This document shows, piece after piece, positions 22,845-34,645 of a stretch of 64,000 nt of DNA (position 1 is the first letter of the stretch; every line of letters begins with the position of its first letter). The notes under the pieces were generated by a model. The model worked only from the letters and a program-made list of their open reading frames with translations, made no database searches and was not told the DNA's origin. The DNA comes from Inonotus obliquus (lineage: Eukaryota > Basidiomycota > Agaricomycetes > Hymenochaetales > Hymenochaetaceae): contig JAJHTX010000006.1 of NCBI GenBank assembly GCA_032164295.1, forward strand, positions 1,116,001-1,180,000, read 5' to 3'. A program made the translations under genes and the position numbers.

Positions 22845-23498
22845 TTATGCTCTTCCCTCTCTGCCTCTATTCGCCTTTGCCTCTGGCATTTCTTCTCCCA
22901 GGTTGATAGCACGAATATATGCGAGCGCTGCTATGAACGAGTACAGAGCAGCGTTGGTACCCTGAACGTGGGAGGAAAACAATCAGCATCGTACTTTGAT
23001 GCGCCACAAGAGGTGGCCGTTTCATCTCACCTGGTAGAAGAGTATCGTGATGAACGACAAAGTGAGGAGTAGAACCGGGCGAATTATGAGCGAACGATAG
23101 ATTGCCAAATTCTTCAAGAAAGGGAGGGGCCATTCGAGTGCCACAACGATGGCACCTAGTATCATTGAGAATATCGGGAGGAGTGGTATTCTGATGATGA
23201 TGGACACGAAGATATCGGCGCTCTTGGACGTTCTATCATCAAGGTAACCAAGTCAGTAACAGGAAGATGACGAACACAGCGTCTCGGAAGACATACTGCA
23301 TTCCTCCTGGGTCACGAAGAATACCGCCAACAAAGTCCCAGAAGAACTTGCGGTAGAAAATACCGAAGTAACCTGACCAGACGGCATCTGAAATCCACAA
23401 GTCAGCAGCCACCCAGTTTCCGACGAGTTCTGAAACGCACATATGCCACCAGTCAGAGCAATGAGCCTCGCCCACTCGTGCCAAATGAGATTTCCCAT
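22845..23498 (-). CDS. Small conserved fungal four-helix membrane protein
   Basis: Four exons (23498-23441, 23387-23297, 23232-23031, 22961-22845) give 155 residues beginning MGNLIWHEWARLIALTGGIY. Hydrophobic helices occur at about 10-30, 50-80 (VSIIIRIPLLPIFSMILGA), 90-117 (SLIIRPVLLLTLSFITILFYQ) and 118-135. The patterns YGIFYRKFFWDFVGG-like, LRDPGGMQ, LALEWPLP-like, FYQGTNAALYS and AINLGE resemble an uncharacterised fungal family that I recall as DUF7727; the family number is unverified. Function unknown, membrane location expected. The first intron removes 53 nt: the tempting 11-nt GTGCGTTTCAG is too short and breaks the family text. Confidence 0.85.
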
Positions 23499-24140
23499 TT
23501 TTGATCTTCAAAAAGAGTGCGTGCGACGACGTCGGTGTGTGTGCGTGTAGGACGAGGAGATGTGCGGGAATGAGTAAGCGCTGCTTGAGAGAGAGACAAG
23601 AATGAATGCTACAGTAGAGAAATGAAAGGAAAGAGAGCACAGCTCTAGTGGACGAAGAAAAGAAAGAGGCCTAGGAGGAGAAAGGTGGACGACAAGGAAG
23701 GTGGATGAAGTGGTGAAGATGAGGGCGGAAGCGTGGGCAAGACTGCCTAAATTGGGAATTGTACGGGTGGTTACTGTCTCCTGGTTACTAACTCGGCGAA
23801 TCACTCACATCAATTCAATTGTCAATTATCCATCATCCTTGGGCCACACGCCGGCTCTCTCGGTGAGAAGGCTGAGAACGTCGGACCATTTTCAATCACA
23901 GAGACGACGTCGGTTGTGCCTTGCTTGATTTTCCTTTGATTTTTCTTTGCAACCACATCTCAGGCATCATACAAATGCACAGCACTGCAACTTGGTAGAT
24001 GAGAACACGTACATGTAGACAGAGCATCATTGAAAGGAATGGGATTGAACCAGCGCATCAATCCATCCATCCATGACACTCTACACTCTATGCGGCACTC
24101 GTGACTTGCACAGCCTTCCGCCTCGTCCTCTCCTACACCC
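23499..24140. other. Divergent intergenic region
   Basis: Between two divergent starts (23498 minus, 24141 plus). Contains purine/pyrimidine-biased sequence; no motif or RNA gene seen. Confidence 0.5.
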
Positions 24141-27100
24141 ATGTCATCTCGTTCTCAGACCGTAATCAAAAAAGGCACTCAAGGACTAACAAGTCGCGGC
24201 AAAAATGCAAACGAAACTGCTCTTGTTCCCTCGTCTACATTACGAGCTTTGCAGTTGAGGAATGGCAAGGGTGGTGCTTTTGGAACTGGTGAACTCATGC
24301 GGATATCAGGGCGCGAAAAACTCGAGCTACTTGCTGGTAGGAATGATAGAATCCGTGTTCGTTTACAGTGAATGACGTTTATCTACCATAGAGGATGAAA
24401 TGGAGAAAGCAAACAAGGAGAGAAGAAACCTGTATGAAGGTAGCCTACAATTTGTTCAGGAATTGCAACGGTATTCAATGCTCTACAGCAAGAATGAACA
24501 GCTCTCTCAAAGCCCCATTCCAGCTTGAAACAGCCTTGAAGATCTCGCAATCGCAGATGGATGGTAACAACGCATTTTCAAGTCGGTGTCCAAGAAGCAA
24601 ACTGAACGCAGGCGACAGCATACATCGACCTCATTGACGCACTTCACAATCCCGAGCTGTGTTACGATATTGTCCTTCGCGAAATCGAAGCGCATAGCCC
24701 TCCGAAGAAAGATCGCGAAGAGTCAGATTTGAAGCAGGTCCCTTCCTTCGTAGCGCAACAATTTGGCATATGGTCAGCGTTCCCACTTCTTTGAGGAAGA
24801 ATCTCAACTAAATTACATGACATGATTAGCGCCCATAATGCGCATATGCTAGCGTCGGGCTGGGTCATTTTGTATGAAAGCTTTCGAAAACTTCGGGAGA
24901 TGGGACTCAGGAATAGAGAAGTCCACGCTCAGTTAATTAGTGACACGGAAATCCGTGACGTTTATCTTTCGGCGTACAGGCTACTTAAGAAGTTGGTCTC
25001 TGCACTGCAGCAGAGGTTGCGATCGATTGTGCAAAACACAGGTAAGTGCGATCGCCATGGAAAGCTTCGATCTACTCTAACTCACCCTCGATGTCGACTA
25101 GCTCATTATGCACCGTACTTCAAGAGCAGCAGTGAAACAGAGGGCTTGCAAGAGTTCGAGAACTCGGAGATCAAGCGGATGTACAAGTCATTTCTGGACT
25201 CAACCATTATCGAACTCTGCCTTCCAGGGTCAAAGTTCTCTCCGCAGGCACTTTATTTCTGCCTTCATACGACGCAGGAGGAAACACCGAAACTGCTCAA
25301 GCGCTGTCCTCAATTGATGTGGGATGTTGTCGGCGATCTGGCGGTGCGTATGCGCTTAAGGTCGGATTCCCTTGGTTCCTCACGTCGTGTGCGAGTAGGA
25401 AGCTGTGAGACTCTTGGATATCATGGAGACTCCCCTGTCAAATCGTGGTCCAACCGAAGAAGATTCCGCGGTTTTCAGCGAGTTCATCCGGTGGGACGAG
25501 GCACAAGCCAAATCGGTCCAAGCAGCAATGCAATATTCTAGCTTTGTCAATCTCGTCCATCCATTGTCGAACTTGACAGATAAAGCGGCCCTCAGTAAGG
25601 CTTGGAAACGTCTCGATCGGGTTTGTAACTGTCCTAGTCCATAAGAATTCGAGTTTCATTGACTTGCTGCCTTAGAACTATGTACGCGAAGCAGGTCAAG
25701 ACATAGAGTCGCTCTGGCAGTTGGTCGATGCGCGGCATCGTATACCGCACTTCTCGACCCTGTCTTCCCCTGCTGGCGCTCCGCACGGAAAATCAAAGAG
25801 GAGAGCAAAGGAACTCGCAATATCGAGACAAAACGGGAAACGGAAACCTAAGCGCTTTGGTAATGCTAGCGACAGTGAAGATCTATATGCAGATATGCCA
25901 GAGTTGACTGATATATCGAACTCCGAGGACGAGGGGAGAAGTGATTCCGATGATGAAGATAGTAGCGATGACGATTATGACGATGACGATGAAGAGGAGC
26001 TGAAACGACAACAGCGTGAGGCCATTGATCGGTCGTTCGAGGACCCGGACGTGCTGGATCTGAACAACGACAAGTATAAGGAGGAAAGGAAGAAGAATCC
26101 CCTCTTGACGCTCTTAGGTAACCTGAGAGGTGAGGCCATCGCCATGCGTACTTCGCAGCCGCACTTAAGGGTTTGTTCTTAGGCCGATTATTCTCGTCCA
26201 CCGCCATTCTAAGGACGGACGGGGAAACCACCGCACCATCGAAGCCGTCGACATTATCAGCTAGCAGGAGGCCGTCTACGAAGCCTTCTGTTGTACCCAG
26301 ACCGAGCGGAGAGAGTGAGGACTCCTATTTTGCCTTTGTTTGCGAGAGTTATAACAATGTCCTCCAGAGCCAGCGACGACCCCAACAAAAGGCACCCCGT
26401 TGAAACAGACTGCTGAAGATGCTGAAGACGAAAGTGATGCGAAGGTTGACACGACGAAGAAAAAGAAACCCAAAAAGAAGAAAAAGAAGAAGGCCAACAA
26501 TATCAATGGGAAGTCCCCGACACCTGAAGTACCTACCTCACCCATATCCGAACCTCCGAGGTCGCCATCGCCACCCCCAGAATCCCAAGTAACATCACCT
26601 GTGCTACCGCCTTCGCCGAAAGCGGAGAGGCAGCGCAAAGCGAGGACTCAATCTATCAGGAGTCAGACCTCTACTATCTCGGAGACCACGACATTCGCTT
26701 CGACTACTACTCTACCTCTGCCACATGAAGAAAAGGCTTCTTCCGCACATTCTTACTTGAAGAAGGAGCTAGGTGAGACAAAGACGAAAGTCAAGACGCG
26801 TCGGGAGACGGCGCCCTGTGAGGCGGAACCTGAGGAGGTGAAGGAGGAGGAGGGTAGGAGTTTATTTGACAGGTTTAGAGGGAAGAATCAGGATATCCCA
26901 GTGAAAGATGAGAAGCAAGAAGACGATCTGAGTTTCTTCGGGCGACTAAAGAAGAAGACTCTTGGTAACTTTCAGAAACTAATTGGCGCTTCAGCGCAAG
27001 ATAGGAAAGGGTCGTTGAAGTGGGAGCAGTTTGTCCAGGTGAGGAACCGGTTCATTATTGCCACTATGTCGGATGTTTTGTGACGCAGTGTTGTAGGTTA

Positions 27101-27460
27101 TGTGCGAGTTGGGATTTGATTATGATCCTAGCACGGCGGGCTCTAGTGTACGCTTCGATCCCCCGAACCGGAACGTTAGGGTAAGTGATCAGAAATTATC
27201 TTCGGAATGTCCGAGCTAACTGGAGGTGATTTTTCTTTTCTAGTCGATAACGTTCCACAAACGTATGTAATATACGCAATTTTGTTGAACCATAAGGACG
27301 CAGACACTGATTCACACCTTTCTGCGCAGCCCACCCTGATCCAACTTTGCACCAACACATACTCAAGGAATATCGCGCTAAATTAGAATCTTACTATGGA
27401 TGGTCACCAGAGGTATTTAAGAAAGCCATGGACGGATTAGGAGGCGCGTCGAATGATTGA
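24141..27460 (+). CDS. 879-aa protein with HicA-like C-terminal domain
   Basis: Thirteen exons (24141-24336, 24392-24439, 24489-24563, 24619-24772, 24830-25041, 25102-25343, 25399-25620, 25676-26129, 26183-26314, 26368-27038, 27097-27180, 27244-27262, 27330-27460) sum to 880 codons. The N-terminal about 420 residues are helical and contain YIDLIDALHNPE and a conserved-looking alpha-rich block. The middle is highly charged: an acidic run (DSDDEDSSDDDYDDDD), then Lys-rich KKKKPKKKKKKK and Ser/Pro stretches, suggesting nuclear localisation. The C-terminus reads WEQFVQVMCELGFDY, a variable linker, SSVRFDPP, ITFHKPHPDPTL and a final helix with YYGW. This matches the HicA/YcfA dsRBD-like fold found in some fungal proteins, where the His-containing strand corresponds to the HicA catalytic strand. 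Function unknown. Exon 12 is 19 nt. Confidence 0.8.
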
Positions 27461-29444
27461 TTGAAACACTGGTGAAAAATAACACTGGGAGGAAAGGTTA
27501 TTTGTGCGTGTCTTGCCGTGCTTTATTGCTTTGTCCAGGCTAAACTTTATTCTAACTCTTTTGCAGTTGATCGGAATTCTTCTAAGTATGCCTATCTTGC
27601 AAAATTCTGATACATATAGCTTGATCTGGATTGGATCTCTGGATAGGAGTCTTGTGAATAGTCAGTAATGTATTTTCTGTATCTTGATGATCTTATCAGA
27701 AATAGGAGGGAGCAAATTGAACTCAAATCTACGGTCCCGTAGCCCCGTTTGACGATCGATAACATACATGAACTTGAATTTCTTTTGTGCCACGCCGATA
27801 GCCGACCTATGGAATATCGGGTACATGGTTCACATTAAAGGATCTGTCATTACAGTGAGTCCAACTTCTCACTCTTTCTGAGATCTGATGGAGCTAATCT
27901 CTCCCTGGATATTAGAAATGTCCTTGCAAACGCTAACGGGACTCTGCAGTCTTCTTACCTATGCGAACTACACACCCTGACTATGCCAATGACATCAGCG
28001 ACTGAATTCGACCTCGGAGTTGCTACTACTAGTACAATGTTCCGAATTCCGACTGTATCAGAGTGATGATGACGGACTGACAGACTGATTGTCTGAAGGT
28101 CTAACCAAGAAACATCTCGCGCTGACGATGCTACCGCTCTTCCGAGCCCTACCCTAGTACTTAGCGCTGAAAAGCTCGTGTTGACAGTCGAGCGCTTACC
28201 CGTGAATTTCGAAATTAACTGCGGAGTTCATGATCGAATCGTACGGTAAACTCGCCGGTGTTCCGGAAATTGTGGGCGTCGTAATGGTATTGCATGTTTG
28301 CCGCTGTGAGTCTTTGGACACCCTATCCGTGCAATCTGCTCTGCTTCCTGACCTGGATGGACTGATAGGGATAGATTGCACAAAGGGTCGATAGTTTCAT
28401 GGACGTTGTGGACATGTGAGGCGAGACTACATGTCGTACTGAGCGGACCCGGGCCCTCTTACGACGCAATCCGCTTTCTACCTCATTACCCTTGGGGGAA
28501 AGAGAGCAACGTTTAAGATGGAAGCCACAATGATTGAATGTGTGGCTCAGAGCTTCTTTAATTTTTGATCTTATGCGGCGCCATTCAGGAATTCGATCAT
28601 TGTTTTCTAATGAAGCAGACAACATACTTACTTCCGTTTTTGTTTACCAACCAAAGACTCATAACTCATGTGTGTTGTATGTATTTCAGGAAAGACCGAA
28701 TTATCTCGTTTACTACACTATCGCTTCTTTTTTTTTGCGGTCTTGATTTACATGTACAAGTACATGATCTATCAAGTACTAGTATCCAGCAATCATCGGA
28801 CGCTCTTGATAAACTATTTTTTCAGAAATCAGAAGTACAAATCAGATGCGCCCACAGAAGGTCGGAGCAAGTATAAACAGAATAGAGAGTTTGAAATCAA
28901 AGGAATCAAAGAAGTGCTAATCCATGACACCTTACTGCGCTTCATGAAACCTCAAAGAAGTTGTTGGCTGCCACGTTTATCCCTCGCCCGAGTACCTTGA
29001 TTGACAGCTGAAGTAAAGGAATCAAAGCTAGTATCCAACTGGGCTGAGATTCGCAATACCTCATCAATCTTCTTGTGGCACGGTAGAGTTGTTTGATTTT
29101 CTCATCCCTTGCCAGTGGGGAATGAATAGCAATGATCATAAAGAATAGAAGTTCTGACGTTCTTGAGTTAAATATCGGCATCATGATTCTGCTTGTTATG
29201 TGCTACCTGCGATCGAAGCTAAATGAGCTGATTTCTTTCAATTATGAGTACATGAAGATGCCAAAGTGAGGTGAGGAATGATGCCCAGTGTTAAAGAAGC
29301 CAAGAGAACAACCGTAAGGTTCCATCGGTGAGCTTATACACAAAGGACTATTCGTGAATCTCGTCAATGATACATATTACAAAAAAAACTCCATAGTAAA
29401 GAGTTCGTCAGATCATGATGGAACAAGCTATCAGGAGAACATCA
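27461..29444. other. Gene-poor stretch with unassigned small ORFs
   Basis: No recognised gene. A minus-strand 80-codon frame at 28942-29184 (FFMIIAIHSPLARDEKIK; IPLLQLSIKVLG) looks helical and could be a relic or exon, but has no partner exon that I can support. The sequence is locally more A/T-rich than its neighbours. Confidence 0.45.
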
Positions 29445-31124
29445 TCAGACGTGCATGTCTTGGTTTCCAGCAGCAGGTGTTTTCACAACAGATTCCCCAA
29501 CTATTGATGAACAAGTATAGTCTGTGGTTCGAGAAGCAGTCGAGTTGCTGAATGTTGATGCAGACACGAGCATGATATCTTCGGGTGGAGCAACACTGAG
29601 CCGAGTCGAAAACCTCGTTTCGTTTGTCTCTTTTCTAACACCTACGCCGCGTAGGTTGAGGACGAGGCGAGAAAGTAGAGTGGACGTTAAACTAATAAAT
29701 GCGTGAGTATGCGAGACGGATGCCAGGGAAGTAGAACCGTACATGTGCATGAGGACAGAGTTGTTACCAGCGCTTTCCTCGAAGAACGTATTTGTATTTG
29801 ACTTGGCATTTTCTAATAAACGTAGAGTTAAAAAAAAACATAACCCTTACTTACGAGGAAAAATACGACGTTGACCAAGTTCGATATCGCCAAGATCCTG
29901 TCATTCGGGTCATACATATGGTCGTCTGTCTTGAAAGATAGTCAAGCGTATCTCACCCAAAGAACATTCCACCTTTCTCAAATGTCAGCGAGAATCGGAA
30001 TGGAGAGTACTAATCATGACGCACCGTCGCGCATCAGCAATGAAGCTAAACTGGACTGCACCCCGGCTTCCCTGTGCTGTCGGACGAGGTAGTATGTCTT
30101 ATAAACAGTTAAGCCAAAGATAACTGTATCAAATGCGCCGTTGATAAACCAAGAGATCTTAAAGACTGGAACGTCAAAATGTAATAGTCAGACCGCGGCG
30201 CAAGCATAGGAAGGAACCGACAAACTCAGGTTCCTAAATCGGCGAAATATAAGAGCAACATTGCAGTGAGAATTTAAGAGTACTCACGTTTTGAGATCCG
30301 ACGGAACACAGGCTTTGAAGATGGTCTGCGGACCGAAGGAGATGTTTGTATTTATGAGCTGAGTTAGACCCCACTTCAAGGTTGTGTGTGTCAGAGACAA
30401 AAAATGCCTCGATCACTGGAATTATCATACGGCTGAAATAATAATGGTTGCGACCCCAAAAGGTATCGTCACCCATAGTACCCAGGTTTTGCACTGATAA
30501 AGAGCGTATACACGCATCACGAGAAGCACTACAGTTTGAACTAAGCTGGCTTCATGGTGAGATTCAGAGGCTTTGAGCTAACCGACGACAAAGACTTGAG
30601 TAATCGTGCTCAAGGAACCAGGAAATCGAGCAAAGGCTGTACACCTTCAGGGAAATTATGAAGTTAATATTGGACCTTCAACCAGGAATGGGGATACCTA
30701 CGCCTACGACCCGGAAAACGATTAGTTCTTTCGTGTTGTACATGTGAATAAGGACTCACTTCATTATCATCAGGAGAATTAAAGATGAAATAGACCACAG
30801 GAATATATCCCAAGCAGGTGAGATATCGGTTGAGGAGGAAAATGAAAGACACGAATGAGATTTTTTGTTTCCATATTCGCTCGATCTCTTGGTTGAATGT
30901 GAGCAGATAGTCGTAATACAGAATGACTATAATACTGTGTGTCAGATGGGCTCGTCAGTGAATGAGGCAAAGCACTCACCAATCGCTGCCAGGCAGTAGT
31001 ATTGGAGCGTCGCGCTTTAGATAGAGATGGCTCAGGGTTGTGACCACCCAGCAAGCTTGGGAGGGACTTACATTGCCACGATAGTTGAATACAAAAATGA
31101 ACGTTTTTCAAGAGTAGTATCCAT
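29445..31124 (-). CDS. DUF6533 seven-helix membrane protein
   Basis: The N-terminal exons are clear: 31124-31072, 31014-30980 and 30926-30760 read ...YYCLAAIVILYYDYLLTFNQEIERIWK, then FIFLLNRYLT, the DUF6533 signature of agaricomycete receptor-like membrane proteins. Later landmarks also fit: VVLLVMRVYALYQCK, KACVPSD, GAFDTVIFGLTVYKTYYLVR, RDGGMFFGILAISNLVN, and LTSTLLSRLVLNLR before a Ser/Thr-rich tail ending at 29445. Joining them requires several very short exons (one of 22 nt, one of 8 nt and one of 16 nt), so the middle exon borders are tentative. Function unknown; such proteins are expanded in mushrooms and are thought, without proof, to be receptors. Confidence 0.8.
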
Positions 31125-31923
31125 TATGTTCGTGCTGGCGAGGGTACATCAGATCGCGGGGAAGGAGCGTCCATTCTCATAACCAGCATTTATAGGACCA
31201 ATGTCAAGCTCACGTCAAAAATTCGGGTAACGTCTCGGCCCGCAGTCGTCCTATTAAGGAAAGATATCCGAAGATCATGAAGGTACAACAAGGTCTCAAC
31301 TGAGAGCCATACCATTGAACATACGACTGTCCCAGGACAACAAAGATAATCCAGGGACAGTTGACGCAAGTAACGAATCCACGTCGGGTGATCATCCGCG
31401 CTGTACTCACGAGTGGATACTTGGTGATATGAACTGCGTTCAATTCGCGTCCAAAAACAAATGGTAAGATCGAAGCCAGGCTTATCTATATCTTGTGGAA
31501 GCAGCCAAAGCGGAATTACGAAAGTAGCCAATAGCAACGAGGAGAATTTCCCGAGAACAACAATGTTATTCATTGGGAAAAGCGGCGAGGAAGACGGAGG
31601 TTGACTAGGAAGAGACGAGTATTCTTGGATCATTTTCCGCCTTTTTTCAATTCGTCCAGCTGCAGTAGACTCAAGGCTGAACACTAGAAGGCTGAACACT
31701 AGAGACAAATTGCGCGTGCCACCAGGTTGAAATTCAGTAGGAAGGAAAATATAATGAAAGAAAAATAATGAGGTGGATTGTGTACGTAAGCGAAATGAAC
31801 GTGACAATTATGTAACGAAAACGGACAAGGCAAATTCGTGTTTTGTCACATGGTGGCTCTGGCACGCTCTTTACTCTTCGTGTCCAGACGCGTGCAACGC
31901 CTTGTCCCCTTCCACCCACCACT
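31125..31923. other. Intergenic, with weak minus-strand coding candidate
   Basis: Upstream of both the DUF6533 gene (minus) and NUP2 (plus). A minus-strand frame at 31190-31630 has a hydrophobic segment (SSLLLATFVIPLWLLP) and possible GTGAGT...ACAG intron, but no family match and no clear end, so it is not called as a gene. Confidence 0.4.
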
Positions 31924-34230
31924 ATGGCCGGTCTGAAACGAACCGCAGAAAACCAACTCACAAGAGAAGAGCTAGATGAAGATGATGAAATCATGGCGAG
32001 TTCTTTCTGAGGCTTCTCTGACAACGGCAGCTCACCGTGTTGGCTTGATTTTAGGAGATTGCTCCTCCAGAAGGATTCACGAAAGCGGATACAAACGTTC
32101 TTGCGTCGCGCCCGTATGTATATTGATTGGCACGTACATACGACCGCTGATTCCTGACGACCCAATAGAATGAAAGGCTTACCGAAACGCACCAATGCAG
32201 CAGCAGGTGCAACTTTCGATGCACCCACCTCGAAGAAACTAGAGGTATGCCGGTCCCAGATCCTGTGTGATGGTGTGAAGCTAATCGCCTCGTCCTCACT
32301 GAAGTCTGGGATAGGGTCGAATCCCTTTGGTATCCCCAGCTCTCCTTTCACGTTCAGCACACCGACTCTGCCATCCGTACCACAGACAGAGCAAGCTGCT
32401 CCTGCCAACACGCCCTTCAAGTTCACCTCCGCGGTATCTCCTTCTGCAACAGCAACAACAAAACTTATGTCCAATATAATGAACTCGTTGCCTCAACCTA
32501 ATGGGACGCACACCAACAAACCTGTCGAAAAATCTTCGCCTAGGTCCAAAAACGATGATGCTGAGATGACATATTACGCTTCGCTTCGCGGTCTCAACGA
32601 GTCTGTTAGATCGTCTATTGATGAATGGATGGAAGCCGATCCATTTGCTGACCTTTCCGCGGCTCTGCATGACCAGTACAAAGAGTATCGATCAAACATT
32701 CAGAAAGAGTACGAGGAGAGCAAGAAATCACGAACGGCTACGCGAGTAAACGGAATACCCGCCACATCCTCGCCGGGCTCGAAGCCTGTGCCAACTGCTC
32801 CGCAGGCTCCAGCGGCGGCACTTTCCATGCCAGCCCCTCCTAAGGCCTTCACATTCGCTGGTTCATCGATTACCATTTCTCCATCCAATTCCGTTACCCC
32901 AGGCCCTACCGTTGGTGGCTTCAAGCCAGATAAAACTGTTTCGCAGGCTTCGGCCACAGCGCCCTCCATGCCAACTCCTCCTAAGGCCTTCACCTTTGGT
33001 GGGACCTCAATTACCATCTCTCCATCGAATTCTACTACACCAGGTCCCGCCGCTGGTGGGTTTAAACCAGATTTAGCAGCAGTCTCCTCCTCCTCGACCA
33101 CGCCGTCCACCTTCACCTTTGGTCAGCCTGATGCAAACAGAACGAAGGACATCCCCAATGGGTCCGAGACGAAGTCCTCATTCAGTTCGACCATGCCCAC
33201 AAAGGTATCTCCGTTCGGTGGAGCTTCAAGCAGCTCGTTTACGTTTGGGTCGACAAGTACGAACATCTCAAACAAAGCGTTTACCCCATTCGGTTCAGGA
33301 GGTGGCTTTGGAAGTGCCTCACCTTTCGGGAAACCTAGCCCAACACCAGCCGCATCTTCAAGTGCCAGCGGCAGCGGCAGTACTGGAAATTCCACGTTAG
33401 CACCAGCGTTCGGTAGTTCTAGTTTTGGCACAAGCGGATTCAAATTTGGGGCTCCAGGCTCTTCCACCTTTGCGTTTGGCTCAAAACCGACATCCACTGA
33501 TTCAAAGGAATCGGGCACCGCCGACGCCAACGAGCCGGTTGCATCTTCATCGAAATTAGCTGCACCTTCGGCGTCGTCTTCAGGTGAACAAGACACTGCT
33601 AGTACAACAGCCAAATTACCCGCACCGGCTTCTACCACCCCTGCTGTAGAGTCAAGGAATGGTACACCAGTTTCGACCGGAACTGGAGAGGACAGCAAAG
33701 CTCCAAAAGAAGATAACATGGTAGCCAAGTTACTGGGCGAAAACCCAAATGACTTGGAAGGAGAAGGAGAAGAGGATGAAGAAACGCTACACACTATTCG
33801 CGCGAAGATCTTCAGGTTTATGAAGAAGGAAAAGGAACCGACCTGGGCTGAATTTGGTGTTGGTGAGTCAGTGTGAGCAATGAGCTGCAATTATTACTTC
33901 ATTCGCTAATAACGATATATAGGGATGCTGCGAGTAAAGAAGCATAAGACAAACGGCTCGTTCCGATTGTTATCCCGAAATAGCGCGAATGGGAAGATCA
34001 TGATGGTAAGTAGATATCCACAAATCCACGGGATCCCTGTTGCTCATTTCGTTCAATAGAATTTCAAGCTATATCGTGGTTTCAAAATAACCCATGCCAA
34101 GCATGTACTTAACTTCATGGGGCACGATTGCGGCGAAGATGCAATGTTCAGAGTTCGTGTGAGGGACGAACAAAGCGCAGCTGCCTTGCAAGAAGCTGTG
34201 GGAAAAGCGGTATCTACGCTCAAAGCATAA
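31924..34230 (+). CDS. NUP2: Nucleoporin Nup2/Nup50-like with Ran-binding domain
   Basis: Six exons (31924-31995, 32055-32113, 32169-32244, 32305-33862, 33923-34005, 34060-34230) give 672 residues. The N-terminus has the NUP50-type motif (KRTAENQLT, then APPEGFTKADTNVLASRP and GLPKR). The middle is an FG-repeat region with FTFG, SPFG, FGSG and KFGAPG motifs. The C-terminus (from about 555) is a RanBD1 domain (EETLHTIRAKIFRF, GMLRVKKHK, RLLSRNSANGKIMMNFKLY). Nup2 sits on the nuclear-pore basket and helps importin-alpha recycling. Intron 1 has a GC donor (ATG|GCGAGT). The 60-nt intron 32245-32304 is a multiple of three, so retention would add 20 residues with atypical Cys content. Confidence 0.9.
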
Positions 34231-34645
34231 TATTTTACGCATGTATTTTTCTTTATTCTTTCATCCTCCTTTCCTCCTCTTCCTTTTCGTCACATTCTCA
34301 TTTCATTTTCGTTGTCCCACTTCTCATTGTTCTACCCCCTTTTCTTTTTTCCCTGCCTATTTTCTATTCTCTATTTTGCGCAGAACAATCCTAACCCTGT
34401 ATCTCCCTCCTGCACATCACAAACATACTTATCATTTTTTTTCTTATATCATGTACCTTTCTGGGATTTGATCTGATATACATCCATTGGGCAGCGCCAT
34501 TACAGACACATCGCTGCCCTTGCTGTCCTCATAAATCATACAGAACACGTTTTGGTACGAGTCAACAGTTTGAGAGCGTTGTAGGTAAGCTGTGTTCCGA
34601 ATTTATAGACTACGAAATGTGACGAGCGGAGTTCTAGAAAGTTTG
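34231..34645. other. Convergent 3' intergenic region
   Basis: T/C-rich 3' flank of NUP2 (TTTCTTTATTCTTTC-like at 34247-34375) and 3' flank of GYP1. No gene seen. Confidence 0.6.

Noticed and set aside
23430..23440. 11-nt GTGCGTTTCAG as an intron in the small membrane protein gene
   Set aside because: Too short to splice; the longer 53-nt intron using the same donor restores the family sequence.
24395..24637. Separate gene starting at an ATG near 24494
   Set aside because: A 50-nt intron (24440-24488) joins this frame in phase to the upstream exons, so it is one gene.
31190..31807. Possible 5' exons of the DUF6533 gene
   Set aside because: The DUF6533 gene has its own good start at 31124, and the attempted join to this frame gives a stop.
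31734..32474. 246-codon minus-strand ORF
   Set aside because: Antisense of the NUP2 N-terminal exons and introns; it crosses conserved exon boundaries of the real gene.
33123..33890. 255-codon minus-strand ORF
   Set aside because: Antisense shadow of the NUP2 FG-repeat exon; its composition follows the complementary codons of Ser/Thr/Gly repeats.
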